From contig NZ_CP041360.1 of assembly GCF_006965485.1 (NCBI RefSeq), positions 7,978,501 through 8,042,500 on the forward strand: DNA of 64,000 nucleotides. Direction: 5' to 3'. This DNA comes from Spirosoma sp. KCTC 42546 (GTDB lineage Bacteria; Bacteroidota; Bacteroidia; Cytophagales; Spirosomataceae). Positions 34,854 to 43,894 of the stretch are shown here, one piece after another. The first letter of the stretch is position 1, and every line of letters begins with the position of its first letter. The notes below the pieces were generated by a model, which saw only the letters and a program-made list of their open reading frames with translations, did no database searches and was not told the origin of the DNA. The position numbers and the translations under genes were made by a program.

Positions 34854-35801
34854 TTAAATTCTATATTTTTTAATTCTTTTTAGTATTGGTCCAGGCAACT
34901 TAACCCTATTGGCAATAGGAGCTACTGTATATCCAAAAATGAAAATAAACTTACCTTTCCAGTCTACGAGTTTGAAGTAACGCCATTTAGTTACAAGAGG
35001 AAATTCACTGCCGGCTTTTTGCCACATTAATGCATGCTTGTAGATTGAAAAATATGGGTGGTTTAAATAACATGCATAGAAAGCCTGCCGTCTAATATTG
35101 TGCCATTCAATTAAGTAAAAAGTATTTATTGCGGCAGCCATGACCTTTAAAAAAGTATAATCATAAGTAGCTGCTCCAGCAGCTACAACAAGCTTATGAC
35201 GCGCAACATAAATACTTACTGGCTTCTTATACAAACCAATATAAAATGTCATTGCTGGCAACAGATTAACTATGTTTGTATAGGAAATTCTGATTTGAGC
35301 TTGAAACAGATCTGTTTTAAAAATACTACCTGGAACAAAAGTTGGTACACTTAAGCATGGGAATCCTTTCTTTATTAAATTCTCCGGTGTATCATACATA
35401 CCTCCTTTAGGCCAAATAAATGTTTCAGACCAACCAACCATAACGGCTACGGCCTCCTCCTTAGCTAGTTCTATTAAAACGTCATTGCAGTCAGTAAAAT
35501 CATAATAATCATCATCGCAGAGAATCCATGTATAGATTCCATTGCTTAACTCCGCTGCGCGCAATACATTAGCATCGGCACCAATATTAATTTTATTTTT
35601 TATGTAATTTAAATTAGAGAAATCACCTTTATATTTTAAAAATATTTCATGTGTATTATCTATAGAGCAGTTATCAAGAATAGTAATCGAAAATTTTGAA
35701 AATGGGCATTCTATTAGCTGGCATAACGTATTATCAAGGTGTTGAGCACGGTTATATGTAATAATGAACAGCTCAAGTAATTCTCTTTGTTTAGACTCCA
35801 T
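34854..35801 (-). CDS. Glycosyltransferase family 2 protein
   Basis: A 315-residue inverting GT-A enzyme. It opens with the nucleotide-sugar-binding strand LFIITYNRAQHLDNTL, then SITILDNCSIDNT, and shows the metal-binding acidic motif ILCDDDYYDF. The C-terminal half is of the less conserved acceptor type, with no membrane helix. The ATG at 35801 overlaps the end of the flippase gene by 11 bases, so the two are probably coupled; the frame is open to 35825. Donor sugar unknown. Confidence 0.85.
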   Translation of the reverse strand: MESKQRELLELFIITYNRAQHLDNTLCQLIECPFSKFSITILDNCSIDNTHEIFLKYKGDFSNLNYIKNKINIGADANVLRAAELSNGIYTWILCDDDYYDFTDCNDVLIELAKEEAVAVMVGWSETFIWPKGGMYDTPENLIKKGFPCLSVPTFVPGSIFKTDLFQAQIRISYTNIVNLLPAMTFYIGLYKKPVSIYVARHKLVVAAGAATYDYTFLKVMAAAINTFYLIEWHNIRRQAFYACYLNHPYFSIYKHALMWQKAGSEFPLVTKWRYFKLVDWKGKFIFIFGYTVAPIANRVKLPGPILKRIKKYRI

Positions 35802-37146
35802 GCCATTCGTTCTTTTTTGTAACAAAAATATAGTATCCTCCTAAACCACCTATCAAAGCAGTTAGAACCGTATATCCCAGTACCATCCCTGTTATACCAA
35901 AATAATGGCCCATAATAATAGAAGAAAACGCACAAAGTATCCCGTTTAGCACTGAAATTAGTAGAAATGGCTCTTGTTTGTGGCAGCGTAAATAAGTAGC
36001 CCAAGAAAAAATAATTTGATTTATAAAAGTAGCCAAACACAAAAAAAGAATTTGTGTTAAAGGTAAAAATCTATCACGAAGCGAGGTGTTAAACACATTA
36101 ATAGATTCTATCATCACTATAAATAGTGTCAGTAATACGACACTAACGATCATAAGTTGGCGAAGAGTTGTTTCAAAAACAGAATCTAATTCTTTGTAGT
36201 TTTTACGGGCTATTAATGATGAGAATAACGTTATTTTCGTACTGACCCAACTCATTGAAATAGTTGATACTCCATTTAAAGCAGCTAAAGTCATACCCAT
36301 TTGCCCAGCAACAACGGCCCCTTGTGTGGCAAAAAGAATAGGATTAAATAGTTGCACTAATAAATATCCACTTATCCAACTAAGTGCAATTTTATATTGG
36401 TAAGGAAAAATTTCTTTCCGATAAGAAACTTTCCAAAGACTTGCGTGTCTATATATAGTGAGAAGGAGCTGCTTTCTATAGGAAAAAACAATACTAGAAC
36501 TCAAAAAGAGAAAAGACACTAAACTCGCTATTCCTTGTGCATAAAGTCCACCTTTGGTTCCTAAAATTATAAGTACGGTAATTATTGAAATAATCTGCTG
36601 TTTCATTCTGAATTGGGCCACTTCTTTGACTTGCCCTAAACCCTCTAAAAATGCTAATATCGGATTGACTATTAATAATAATGCTGTCGATAAAGATACA
36701 ATCACCCATGGCCACTGCCAGTGGACTGTACTTGAATTGACTTTATAAGTAGAGAAAAAAGTAAATCCGCCTGCTACTAACACAACGAAAAGCAAAGCTG
36801 ACAGAATGCCGAATACGTTAAAACAAAGGGCAAGAAGTGAGGCAAGTCTCGACAGGTTTTCCGGCGGTCCGGACAGTTCAGATGCAGAAAGCCAACGAAC
36901 ATTAATGGCCTCGTGGGCAACATACTGCGTAATAATCGATGTAAGGCCTAATTCAAAAAAAACTTGTACAGCTAAAAGACTACCAAACGTATAATAGTAC
37001 CCTTGTTCTTCTTTTGTCAAAAATAAAGATATAAGGCCAATTGTGATCAACCCTCCGCCTGCCTGAAGTCCTCTGGCCAATATAGTATAGAGTATAGATA
37101 AATCTATTCCCAACGCTCCCCGGATGGTTGCTGCCAATGCTTTCAA
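35791..37146 (-). CDS. Wzx-type polysaccharide flippase
   Basis: A 451-residue membrane protein with about twelve hydrophobic helices of the MOP/polysaccharide transport family. It would move lipid-linked repeat units across the inner membrane for polymerisation. Helpful marks are the N-terminal helix pair (GLQAGGGLITIGLISLFL, then KEEQGYYYTFGSL) and the loop with ITQYVAHEAINVRWL. It lies 3 bases from the downstream end of the transketolase pair and overlaps the GT2 gene, placing it firmly in the same operon. Confidence 0.83.
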   Translation of the reverse strand: MKALAATIRGALGIDLSILYTILARGLQAGGGLITIGLISLFLTKEEQGYYYTFGSLLAVQVFFELGLTSIITQYVAHEAINVRWLSASELSGPPENLSRLASLLALCFNVFGILSALLFVVLVAGGFTFFSTYKVNSSTVHWQWPWVIVSLSTALLLIVNPILAFLEGLGQVKEVAQFRMKQQIISIITVLIILGTKGGLYAQGIASLVSFLFLSSSIVFSYRKQLLLTIYRHASLWKVSYRKEIFPYQYKIALSWISGYLLVQLFNPILFATQGAVVAGQMGMTLAALNGVSTISMSWVSTKITLFSSLIARKNYKELDSVFETTLRQLMIVSVVLLTLFIVMIESINVFNTSLRDRFLPLTQILFLCLATFINQIIFSWATYLRCHKQEPFLLISVLNGILCAFSSIIMGHYFGITGMVLGYTVLTALIGGLGGYYIFVTKKNEWHGV

Positions 37147-37149
37147 AAC

Positions 37150-38040
37150 TTATATTATTAGTCCAGCCAACCCTCTCAAATAATTTTGTGTACCAGCTAC
37201 TCCAATAAATAAATCGGGTATTGCCACTCGCTTAACAACTGGAATTTTAGTAATCACTGCTTGTTGATATAGATCATGCAGACCTTCTAGAATAGCCGAT
37301 CCAAAGCCAGCACTCCGCTGATGTTCCTCAATAGTTATAATCCGATCATATTCCCTGGTTAATTGAGCGAGAGTCGCCAAATCTAGTGGTTTTATAAATG
37401 GAACACTCAACAAGCCAAATCCGGATTGGCTATTTAGAATGGTATCATAGCAGTATTTCAGCATAGCACCTGTCGAAAGTACGACCGTGTTCATGCCTGA
37501 GAGAACCGGTATAAATTTCCCCCATTCAATCACTTTGTCTGCTTGATGCACGATCGGCTCCCCAGCTTTACCTAAACGCAAATAAGCCGGTACACTTGTA
37601 TTACACAGCATTGTAGTAATTTGCCTAGCTTCTAGAGGGTCGGCAGGGGCAATAACGTTTAGATTTGGAATAGTTCGCATCATACCCAGTTCTTCAGTTG
37701 TATGGTGTGACACTCCTAGAGGGCCATAGGCATAGCCTCCGCCTACAGCCACAACTTTAACGCTGGCTTCATGATAGCAAACATCATAGCGAATTTGCTC
37801 CATGCATCGTAGTGTTGGGAAATTTCCAATCGAATACGTAAATACATTATAACCCTCCCTAGCTAGTCCAACAGCAATTCCGGTCATATTCTGCTCGGCA
37901 ATTCCAACATTTAGGTAACGATCAGGAAATTGTTGGGCAAAGGGTTCTACAACCGAATAGCCTAAATCCCCCACTAACAAAAATATATTTTCATGAAGCA
38001 TAGCTTCACGGACAAGTTGCTCAATAAAGGCTGTTCGCAT
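37150..38040 (-). CDS. Transketolase-like C-terminal subunit (split transketolase)
   Basis: A 296-residue protein matching the pyrimidine-binding and C-terminal domains of transketolase. It shows AEQNMTGIAVGLAREG, with the Glu expected to contact thiamine diphosphate, PLGVSHHTTEELGMMRTIPN and the C-terminal IEEHQRSAGFGSAILEGL. It follows the N-terminal subunit gene after 2 bases, so the two must form one heteromeric enzyme. Transketolases move two-carbon ketol groups. Its position among CDP-sugar genes suggests a role in making a special sugar, not general pentose metabolism. The exact reaction is not known. Confidence 0.87.
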   Translation of the reverse strand: MRTAFIEQLVREAMLHENIFLLVGDLGYSVVEPFAQQFPDRYLNVGIAEQNMTGIAVGLAREGYNVFTYSIGNFPTLRCMEQIRYDVCYHEASVKVVAVGGGYAYGPLGVSHHTTEELGMMRTIPNLNVIAPADPLEARQITTMLCNTSVPAYLRLGKAGEPIVHQADKVIEWGKFIPVLSGMNTVVLSTGAMLKYCYDTILNSQSGFGLLSVPFIKPLDLATLAQLTREYDRIITIEEHQRSAGFGSAILEGLHDLYQQAVITKIPVVKRVAIPDLFIGVAGTQNYLRGLAGLII

Positions 38041-38042
38041 AA

Positions 38043-38849
38043 TTAAGATTCTAATTGCTGCATCGCCTGATCAAACTGGGTTTGATTCGGTGACTTATAA
38101 TGCCAGGCTAGCTGATTTTCCATAAAATCAACGCCTTTCCCTTTAATCGTATGGGCAATAATTACTTTGGGTTTAGCAGATGAAACCTGTGTAGACAGTG
38201 CATTAAAAATGGCAGAATGATCGTGGCCATCAATTTCAGAGACGTCCCAGCCAAAACTGTCAAATTTAGCCGCAAGTGGTTCAAGTTTAAGCACATCGGA
38301 AACTGCTCCTAAACTCTGAATTTTATTATAGTCAATTATAAGAGTCAAATTATCCAGTGCATGATGGGGTGCAAACAAAATGGCTTCCAAATTTGAGCCT
38401 TCGTCTAATTCACCATCGCTCAGCACACAATAAACATTCCAAGGTGCTAACTTCCGCTTTCCAGCTAATGCAACGCCACAAGCTACTGACAGAGCATGGC
38501 CGAGGCTACCTGTTGATAATTCGATACCCGGCACTTTGTGATTAACATGAGTTGTAAAATAACTGCCGTTAGTAGAAAACGCGCTCAATTGCTCTTCCGA
38601 AAAAAAACCTGCTTCTTTTAGCACTGCATACAAGGCTGTACAGGCATGGCCTTTACTATAAAAGAACCTATCTCGATTGGTATACTCCGGATTTCCGGCA
38701 TCGTAATGAAGCACCCGGGCATACAGTACAGATAGTACATCAGCTACTGAAAACGCCCCGCCTATGTGAGATGCATTGGCGGCATAAACCAGTTTAAGGC
38801 AGGTTTTCCTGACATCTCTGGCCAATACAATTGAATCCTGATTTGTCAT
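38043..38849 (-). CDS. Transketolase-like N-terminal subunit (split transketolase)
   Basis: A 268-residue protein matching the thiamine-diphosphate-binding N-terminal third of transketolase: RFFYSKGHACTALYAVL, STGSLGHALSVACGVALAGK and the cofactor motif LSDGELDEGSNLEA followed by IDYNKIQ. Active-site histidines (SHIGGAFS, GHA, GSLGH) are in place. It overlaps the O-methyltransferase gene by 4 bases (ATGA) and is 2 bases from its partner subunit. The usual housekeeping transketolase is a single 650-residue chain, so this pair is likely a specialised paralogue. Confidence 0.87.
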   Translation of the reverse strand: MTNQDSIVLARDVRKTCLKLVYAANASHIGGAFSVADVLSVLYARVLHYDAGNPEYTNRDRFFYSKGHACTALYAVLKEAGFFSEEQLSAFSTNGSYFTTHVNHKVPGIELSTGSLGHALSVACGVALAGKRKLAPWNVYCVLSDGELDEGSNLEAILFAPHHALDNLTLIIDYNKIQSLGAVSDVLKLEPLAAKFDSFGWDVSEIDGHDHSAIFNALSTQVSSAKPKVIIAHTIKGKGVDFMENQLAWHYKSPNQTQFDQAMQQLES

Positions 38850-39619
38850 TTTACGAAATATGACAAGTGCGTTGTGAAGGGAAATCGTTTCAGTTCGACT
38901 TTTGTTAGATCAAATGCCTCTAGAAAAGCAACCGTTTCCCCAGGATACGATTTACAATTTAGTTCGTCAAAAGCAACGATGCCACCTTTCACAACCCGTC
39001 CAAAAAGAGCTTGTAAAGCGGCTTTAGTAGGTAGATATATATCAAAATCCAGATATAGTAGGCTGATCAGTAAATGTGGATTTTTCTCAATATATTCTGG
39101 GATTGTTTCGCATGCATCACCTTTCACCAGTTCAACTTTACCAACATGGCTCAATGGCCGATTTTGGTCATGAATGGCAATCAAAGAAGCAAGATCCTTC
39201 TCAACTGTAGACGAAACTGCGAGACCACCAGTATGTAGATGTTCTGAGGTACCTGTAGCAGTGTCACTTTCATCAAGTTCTGGAAAACCAGAAAACGTAT
39301 CGAAGCCAATAATTTTCCTTGTGTGGTTATAAGGTTCTAGTATAGATGAGCAATGGTGCCAAGTCATAGTGCCACTACCTATGAAAACGCCACATTCAAC
39401 TATACTGCCATTAACGTTAACGATTTGCTTGAAAATTTCATATTTGGCCATAAAATAAGCGATGTCCTGTCTACGAACCCATAGTGGAAATGCCTGTAAT
39501 TTATAGGCAAGAGAAAGTTCTGAATTTTCAAAGGCTGAAAAAAGATTATTGAAGATCGTTTGCTCTTCAGATTTATACAAGCCCTGATTCTGTTGAGGTT
39601 GTTCCATTGCTCTATTCAT
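38846..39619 (-). CDS. TylF/MycF-type sugar O-methyltransferase
   Basis: A 257-residue S-adenosylmethionine methyltransferase. The cofactor-binding stretch is GSIVECGVFIGSGTMTWH, followed by KIIGFDTFSGFPELDESD and metal-site acidic residues in LLYLDFDIYLPTKAAL and GGIVAFDELNC, the pattern of the Mg-dependent TylF/MycF family. Family members methylate hydroxyls of deoxysugars. The start overlaps the C-methyltransferase stop by 8 bases (a second ATG lies at 39607). In this setting it should methylate either the nucleotide sugar or the finished polymer. Confidence 0.85.
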   Translation of the reverse strand: MNRAMEQPQQNQGLYKSEEQTIFNNLFSAFENSELSLAYKLQAFPLWVRRQDIAYFMAKYEIFKQIVNVNGSIVECGVFIGSGTMTWHHCSSILEPYNHTRKIIGFDTFSGFPELDESDTATGTSEHLHTGGLAVSSTVEKDLASLIAIHDQNRPLSHVGKVELVKGDACETIPEYIEKNPHLLISLLYLDFDIYLPTKAALQALFGRVVKGGIVAFDELNCKSYPGETVAFLEAFDLTKVELKRFPFTTHLSYFVK

Positions 39620-40856
39620 TATTTTTTAAGATATCCAACATGGAAACTATACTACTATCAGCGTAGCCCATTTTGGCTAAATCCTGTTTTATTTCGCTCA
39701 TATAGCCAAAACTAAACACAATAGCTTCATCAACTGGTTGTTCCGATAGATGTGTGATTTCGTAGACACCAATATGTGATTTTGGTGTGAATACACCACT
39801 CTGTTTGGGTTTTTTATCGACCAGATATGCTAGCTGGCCTGCGTTTCTTACGGCAGCTAATGTCATCACACCTCTTCCTCCAGCTCCGTAACCGGCTATC
39901 GTTTTCCCTTCATCGGTTTTTTTGGTAATATAGGCCTCAAAATTCCGAATGCCTTGCTGGATTTTAGCAGCTTCCTCATCATAAAACTTAGTATGAGTGT
40001 AATCTGCTAGTGGGTAAGAATCAATGGTTTTGGAGGCAAAATCTGAACCAGCCAGCGACATGACGAATATCAGTGAGTTAGCACGACGTTCGTTCTCTGG
40101 CAATACATCAAATTCAATAATTTCAAATCCATTCCGTTTGGCTAGGGAAATTGCAGTGTTTTTTGTCAGATAGATGGAGTGTTCATGTTCAAATAGACAG
40201 TATTCCTGTCTTTCAAATATTTTTTCCAAATCATGGTTTTCAATTACTAAAATACCCGTCTTTTTATTGAGGATTTTTTTCACTCCGTTCAAAAAGCCGA
40301 TTGGATCGGGAATATGGTCGAATGTATATGATAAAAGTATAATATCGACTTCTTTAAAATCATCTGGCAATGTATCGATTGCTTCTTCTGTAAAAAGACC
40401 TTGTACAGACGAAATTCCTTTCGATGCAGCCACTTCAACTAAGTAGGATGAAGGTTCATAACCTAACACCTTACACCCTAATTCTTTAAATGGAACTAAC
40501 TGCTCACCATCGCCAGAACCAACCTCAAGAACTTTTAAGCCTTGTGCGTTTTGGTAATAAGTCGCACATAATTTTTTGGCCATATTTTGCATAAAGGTTG
40601 AAGCGAATAAGGACGCACCAACTGAGTATTGATAGTCTTCATAATATTCATCAACTGATACATCATGCTGCGTTTGAACAGTATGACAGTCCTGACAGAA
40701 GTAAATTTCGATTGGATATAAGAATTCACTGCCGATGGCTTCTTTCTTTAAAAAATCATCAGTAAAAGGCATATCATCTAATTTAAGGAACTTATGAAGA
40801 TTAGATGATTGACAAACCCGGCAGGTATTGTTTAATTTTTTTACAGCGTATTTCAT
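39612..40856 (-). CDS. Sugar C-methyltransferase (TylC3/NovU type)
   Basis: A 414-residue enzyme with the three-part layout of nucleotide-sugar C-methyltransferases. An N-terminal zinc-binding region has four cysteines (CRVCQSSN and CQDCHTVQ). A methyltransferase core follows (LKVLEVGSGDGEQLVPFKEL). The C-terminal domain contains GKTIAGYGAGGRGVM and LVDKKPKQSGVFTP. Relatives add a methyl group to carbon 3 of 4-keto-deoxysugars. The ATG at 40856 is preferred; the frame is open to 40892. Placed directly beside CDP-glucose dehydratase genes, its likely substrate is a CDP-4-keto-6-deoxyhexose. Confidence 0.87.
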   Translation of the reverse strand: MKYAVKKLNNTCRVCQSSNLHKFLKLDDMPFTDDFLKKEAIGSEFLYPIEIYFCQDCHTVQTQHDVSVDEYYEDYQYSVGASLFASTFMQNMAKKLCATYYQNAQGLKVLEVGSGDGEQLVPFKELGCKVLGYEPSSYLVEVAASKGISSVQGLFTEEAIDTLPDDFKEVDIILLSYTFDHIPDPIGFLNGVKKILNKKTGILVIENHDLEKIFERQEYCLFEHEHSIYLTKNTAISLAKRNGFEIIEFDVLPENERRANSLIFVMSLAGSDFASKTIDSYPLADYTHTKFYDEEAAKIQQGIRNFEAYITKKTDEGKTIAGYGAGGRGVMTLAAVRNAGQLAYLVDKKPKQSGVFTPKSHIGVYEITHLSEQPVDEAIVFSFGYMSEIKQDLAKMGYADSSIVSMLDILKNNE

Positions 40857-40989
40857 CCTATTTTTAGCTTTCAATGTAAAAATATTGAGCAATAGATTAA
40901 TTTACCGAAAAACAAATAGCCACTTCTTCACATTATCTGTTAAAGTATCCAGATGTATTAAGTAGCAGAGTTACCTTTAAATTAATCGA

Positions 40990-41892
40990 CTACGAAACGG
41001 CAATTATTCTTTTGAGGCCCTCTTCTATATTAACTTCAGGGGTCCAGCCTGTCAATTGCCGAATTTTTGATGTATCAGCTTCGAGATGCATCACTTGGTC
41101 CGACCGATAAGGAACAGCCCCATAGTCAACTTTTATATCCGGGTTGATATTTTGTTTGATTAATTCAACAACCGACTTCAGTGAAATAGCCTGGCCACTA
41201 CCAATGTTGAATATACCAGGCATTTCTTTATAAAGCACGCTCACTATAGCCCGGGCGGCATCATCTACATATAGGTAGTCCCATAACTGTTCGCACTTGG
41301 TCAGTTTAGGTGTTTTTCCTTTTTTCAATTCAGAAATTATATAAGGTATAAACCAGCTAGGTTCATCACCTATACCGTAGGTAGAAAATACCCTAATCCA
41401 ACTTCCTTTCATATTTAAACTCTCACTCAGGCCGAGGGCCGCCCAACAAGAGGCCAACTTAGCCTTTCCATAAAGTGTAGTGGGTAATGTAGGCGCGGTT
41501 TCAGCGACCTTATGGTTGGGGTTTCCATACTCTGCCTGAGAGCCTATACCGACCCAATGTCTACATCCTACAGCATGAGCCAGTTCAACTGAATGTAATG
41601 TAAACGGTAGGTTTTGGGTGATTTGAAATGGTTCATTCCGATCATTTCCTCCCACACCCTTCCAGGCAATATGAATAAATGCATCAGGGTTATATGCGGC
41701 CAGCGTTTCTTTCAGTTCATTCTGGTCTAAATTCTGATAATAAATGGTCTGGTACTTAGCCACCCCCTTTATACGCTCTTGATTTGATTCGTTTCGGAGT
41801 AGCACTACTGCTTCATGCCCGTCGCTGACTAGTTGTTTCAATACCGCTGATCCAATAAAACCAGTTGCGCCTGTAAGTGCGATTTTTGTCAT
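40990..41892 (-). CDS. NAD(P)-dependent sugar epimerase/reductase (SDR family)
   Basis: A 300-residue short-chain dehydrogenase of the extended type. It has the cofactor motif TGATGFIGS at the N-terminus, the catalytic Y-x-x-x-K in TLYGKAKLA, and the substrate-binding region WDYLYVDDAARAI. It probably reduces the 4-keto group of the CDP-sugar to finish it, as related CDP-sugar synthases do, but epimerisation is also possible. Its ATG overlaps the stop of the dehydratase gene by 4 bases. Confidence 0.83.
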   Translation of the reverse strand: MTKIALTGATGFIGSAVLKQLVSDGHEAVVLLRNESNQERIKGVAKYQTIYYQNLDQNELKETLAAYNPDAFIHIAWKGVGGNDRNEPFQITQNLPFTLHSVELAHAVGCRHWVGIGSQAEYGNPNHKVAETAPTLPTTLYGKAKLASCWAALGLSESLNMKGSWIRVFSTYGIGDEPSWFIPYIISELKKGKTPKLTKCEQLWDYLYVDDAARAIVSVLYKEMPGIFNIGSGQAISLKSVVELIKQNINPDIKVDYGAVPYRSDQVMHLEADTSKIRQLTGWTPEVNIEEGLKRIIAVS

Positions 41893-42968
41893 AACTCCAT
41901 ATAGTCCTGAATCTGACCTTTTGTAAAATCTGCAATCTGCTTTCCACCTTCAAAATAGCATTTAAACCAATCTAATGACATTTGTATAGCCTGAGTCGAG
42001 TTGTATTTGGGTTTCCAGCCGAGTTCGTTCAAGGTTTTATTAATATCAAGTTTCAACAAGCCTGCTTCGTGCGGCTGGGCATTGTTCTGAATTGGTTCGT
42101 AGTTTCCCTTACCCCAAATTTCTACAGCAATTTTAACTAATTCCTTAACCGTCAAGCAATCGGCAGTAGATGGCCCAAAATTCCAAGCTCCATCAAATAA
42201 AGCGGGATTATAAGCCATTTTAGTTCCTAAAAGCAAATATCCACTAATTGGCTCTAACACATGTTGCCAAGGACGTACTGCGTTTGGATTCCGAACAGGT
42301 ATAGAAACATCATTTTGTAAAGCGCGCACAATATCAGGGATAATACGATCTTTTGACCAATCTCCCCCACCGATTACATTACCAGCCCGAGCTGATGCAA
42401 TGGATTTTTTATGTTCGCTATAAATGGCAGGATTAAAGAATGAATTACGATAGGACGAAATCACAAGTTCGGCGGTTGCTTTACTGGCGCTATAAGGGTC
42501 ATAGCCGCCTAATCGATCTGACTCCCGGTACGGATAATGCCATTCTTTATTTTCATACACCTTATCAGTCGTAATCAGTATGACGGTACATGGTTTGCGC
42601 AACTGCCGTACGGCGTCCAATAGGTATACAGTCCCTAAAGTATTGACTTCAAAGGTTTCAGCGGGTATTTCATACGAACGCCTAACGAGGGGCTGTGCAG
42701 CTAAATGAAAAATAAAATCAGGTTGAAATTCAATAATTTCCTTTTGAAGCCTATCTGCATCACGAATGTCTGCGATTATAGACTGACATAATTGATCGCC
42801 CTGGATGTCATTATAAAGACCATGCTGCTCTGCTTGGAGCGAGTAGCCTTTAACTTCTGCACCTAGCAAATGTAACCAATATAAAAGCCAAGAGCCTTTG
42901 AAACCAGTGTGGCCAGTTAAAAAAACTTTTTTGTATTGATAAGTATCCTTGTATTGATGTACTACCAT
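41889..42968 (-). CDS. rfbG: CDP-glucose 4,6-dehydratase
   Basis: Converts CDP-glucose to CDP-4-keto-6-deoxyglucose using bound NAD. The 359-residue protein begins with the cofactor-binding TGHTGFKGSWLLYWLHLLG, shows the catalytic DPYSASKATAELV (Y-x-x-x-K) and the RfbG marks SARAGNVIGGGDWSKDRIIPD. The ATG at 42968 overlaps the stop of the cytidylyltransferase gene by 7 bases, as expected for a coupled pair. A TTG at 42977 would lengthen it by three residues. Confidence 0.95.
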   Translation of the reverse strand: MVVHQYKDTYQYKKVFLTGHTGFKGSWLLYWLHLLGAEVKGYSLQAEQHGLYNDIQGDQLCQSIIADIRDADRLQKEIIEFQPDFIFHLAAQPLVRRSYEIPAETFEVNTLGTVYLLDAVRQLRKPCTVILITTDKVYENKEWHYPYRESDRLGGYDPYSASKATAELVISSYRNSFFNPAIYSEHKKSIASARAGNVIGGGDWSKDRIIPDIVRALQNDVSIPVRNPNAVRPWQHVLEPISGYLLLGTKMAYNPALFDGAWNFGPSTADCLTVKELVKIAVEIWGKGNYEPIQNNAQPHEAGLLKLDINKTLNELGWKPKYNSTQAIQMSLDWFKCYFEGGKQIADFTKGQIQDYMEL

Positions 42969-43741
42969 ACTTTCCAAGGTGCCTGGTTACTACTCCACAA
43001 TTCCTCCAGCTCTATTTTATCCCGCATTGCATCCATACACTTCCAGAAACCATAATGCCGGTATGCTGTTAATTGGTCGTGCTTCGCAATATCGACCAAG
43101 GGTTTTTTTTCCCATTGGATTGAATCCATATTGCCTTGTAAAAATTTAAAAATCCCCCTGTTTAGCACAAAAAAACCACCATTTATCCAAGTTCCATCTC
43201 CCTCAGGTTTCTCCTGAAAATGCTGAATAACACCCTGTTCGTCAGTTGTAATATTACCAAACCGACCAGGGGGCTGTATAGATGTCAAAGTAGCTTGTCT
43301 TCCATGGCTCTTATGGAATTCTACCAATTTTTGGATATTAACATTGGCAACGCCATCACCATAGGTAAGCATAAACGTGTCATCGCTACCCAAGTAAGGC
43401 TCAATCCGTTTAATTCTGCCAGCAGTGTTAGTATCTACTCCTGTATCTACTAATGTTACCTTAAATGATTCGGCACTTGAATAGTGAACATCTAATTTGT
43501 TATTATGTAGTTCGACTGTGATATCAGAGTTATACAGGAAGTAATTAATGAAGTATTCCTTGATCATATAACCTTTGTATCCTAAACAAATGATGAACTC
43601 ATCAAAACCATAGTGGGCATAAATCTTCATTATGTGCCAAAGCATTGGCTTACCCCCTATTTCTACCATTGGCTTGGGCTTAGTTATCGTTTCTTCACTA
43701 AGACGAGTTCCTAAACCACCAGCAAGAATGACTACTTTCAT
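42962..43741 (-). CDS. rfbF: Glucose-1-phosphate cytidylyltransferase
   Basis: Makes CDP-glucose from glucose-1-phosphate and CTP, the first step of the CDP-deoxysugar branch. The 259-residue protein starts MKVVILAGGLGTRLSEET, then has KPMVEIGGKPMLWHIMK, the metal-site region LTYGDGVANV and INGGFFVLNRG, all typical. Its length is normal. The ATG at 43741 is clear; the frame is open to 43768. It is the first gene of the pathway block, after a 150-base gap that may contain a promoter. Confidence 0.95.
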   Translation of the reverse strand: MKVVILAGGLGTRLSEETITKPKPMVEIGGKPMLWHIMKIYAHYGFDEFIICLGYKGYMIKEYFINYFLYNSDITVELHNNKLDVHYSSAESFKVTLVDTGVDTNTAGRIKRIEPYLGSDDTFMLTYGDGVANVNIQKLVEFHKSHGRQATLTSIQPPGRFGNITTDEQGVIQHFQEKPEGDGTWINGGFFVLNRGIFKFLQGNMDSIQWEKKPLVDIAKHDQLTAYRHYGFWKCMDAMRDKIELEELWSSNQAPWKVW

Positions 43742-43894
43742 ATTTATAGAGTATACTTCCCTCAGCAAGCTTAATGAATCAAAAGTTTAAATCTAGCTTA
43801 GTAAATCATCTACTATTCGTTTTAGCTTTTCAATTAGTTCAGATAAGCCAATTATCATACAGTCTCTCAGAAAATTTATCCACTTTTAGCTCTC

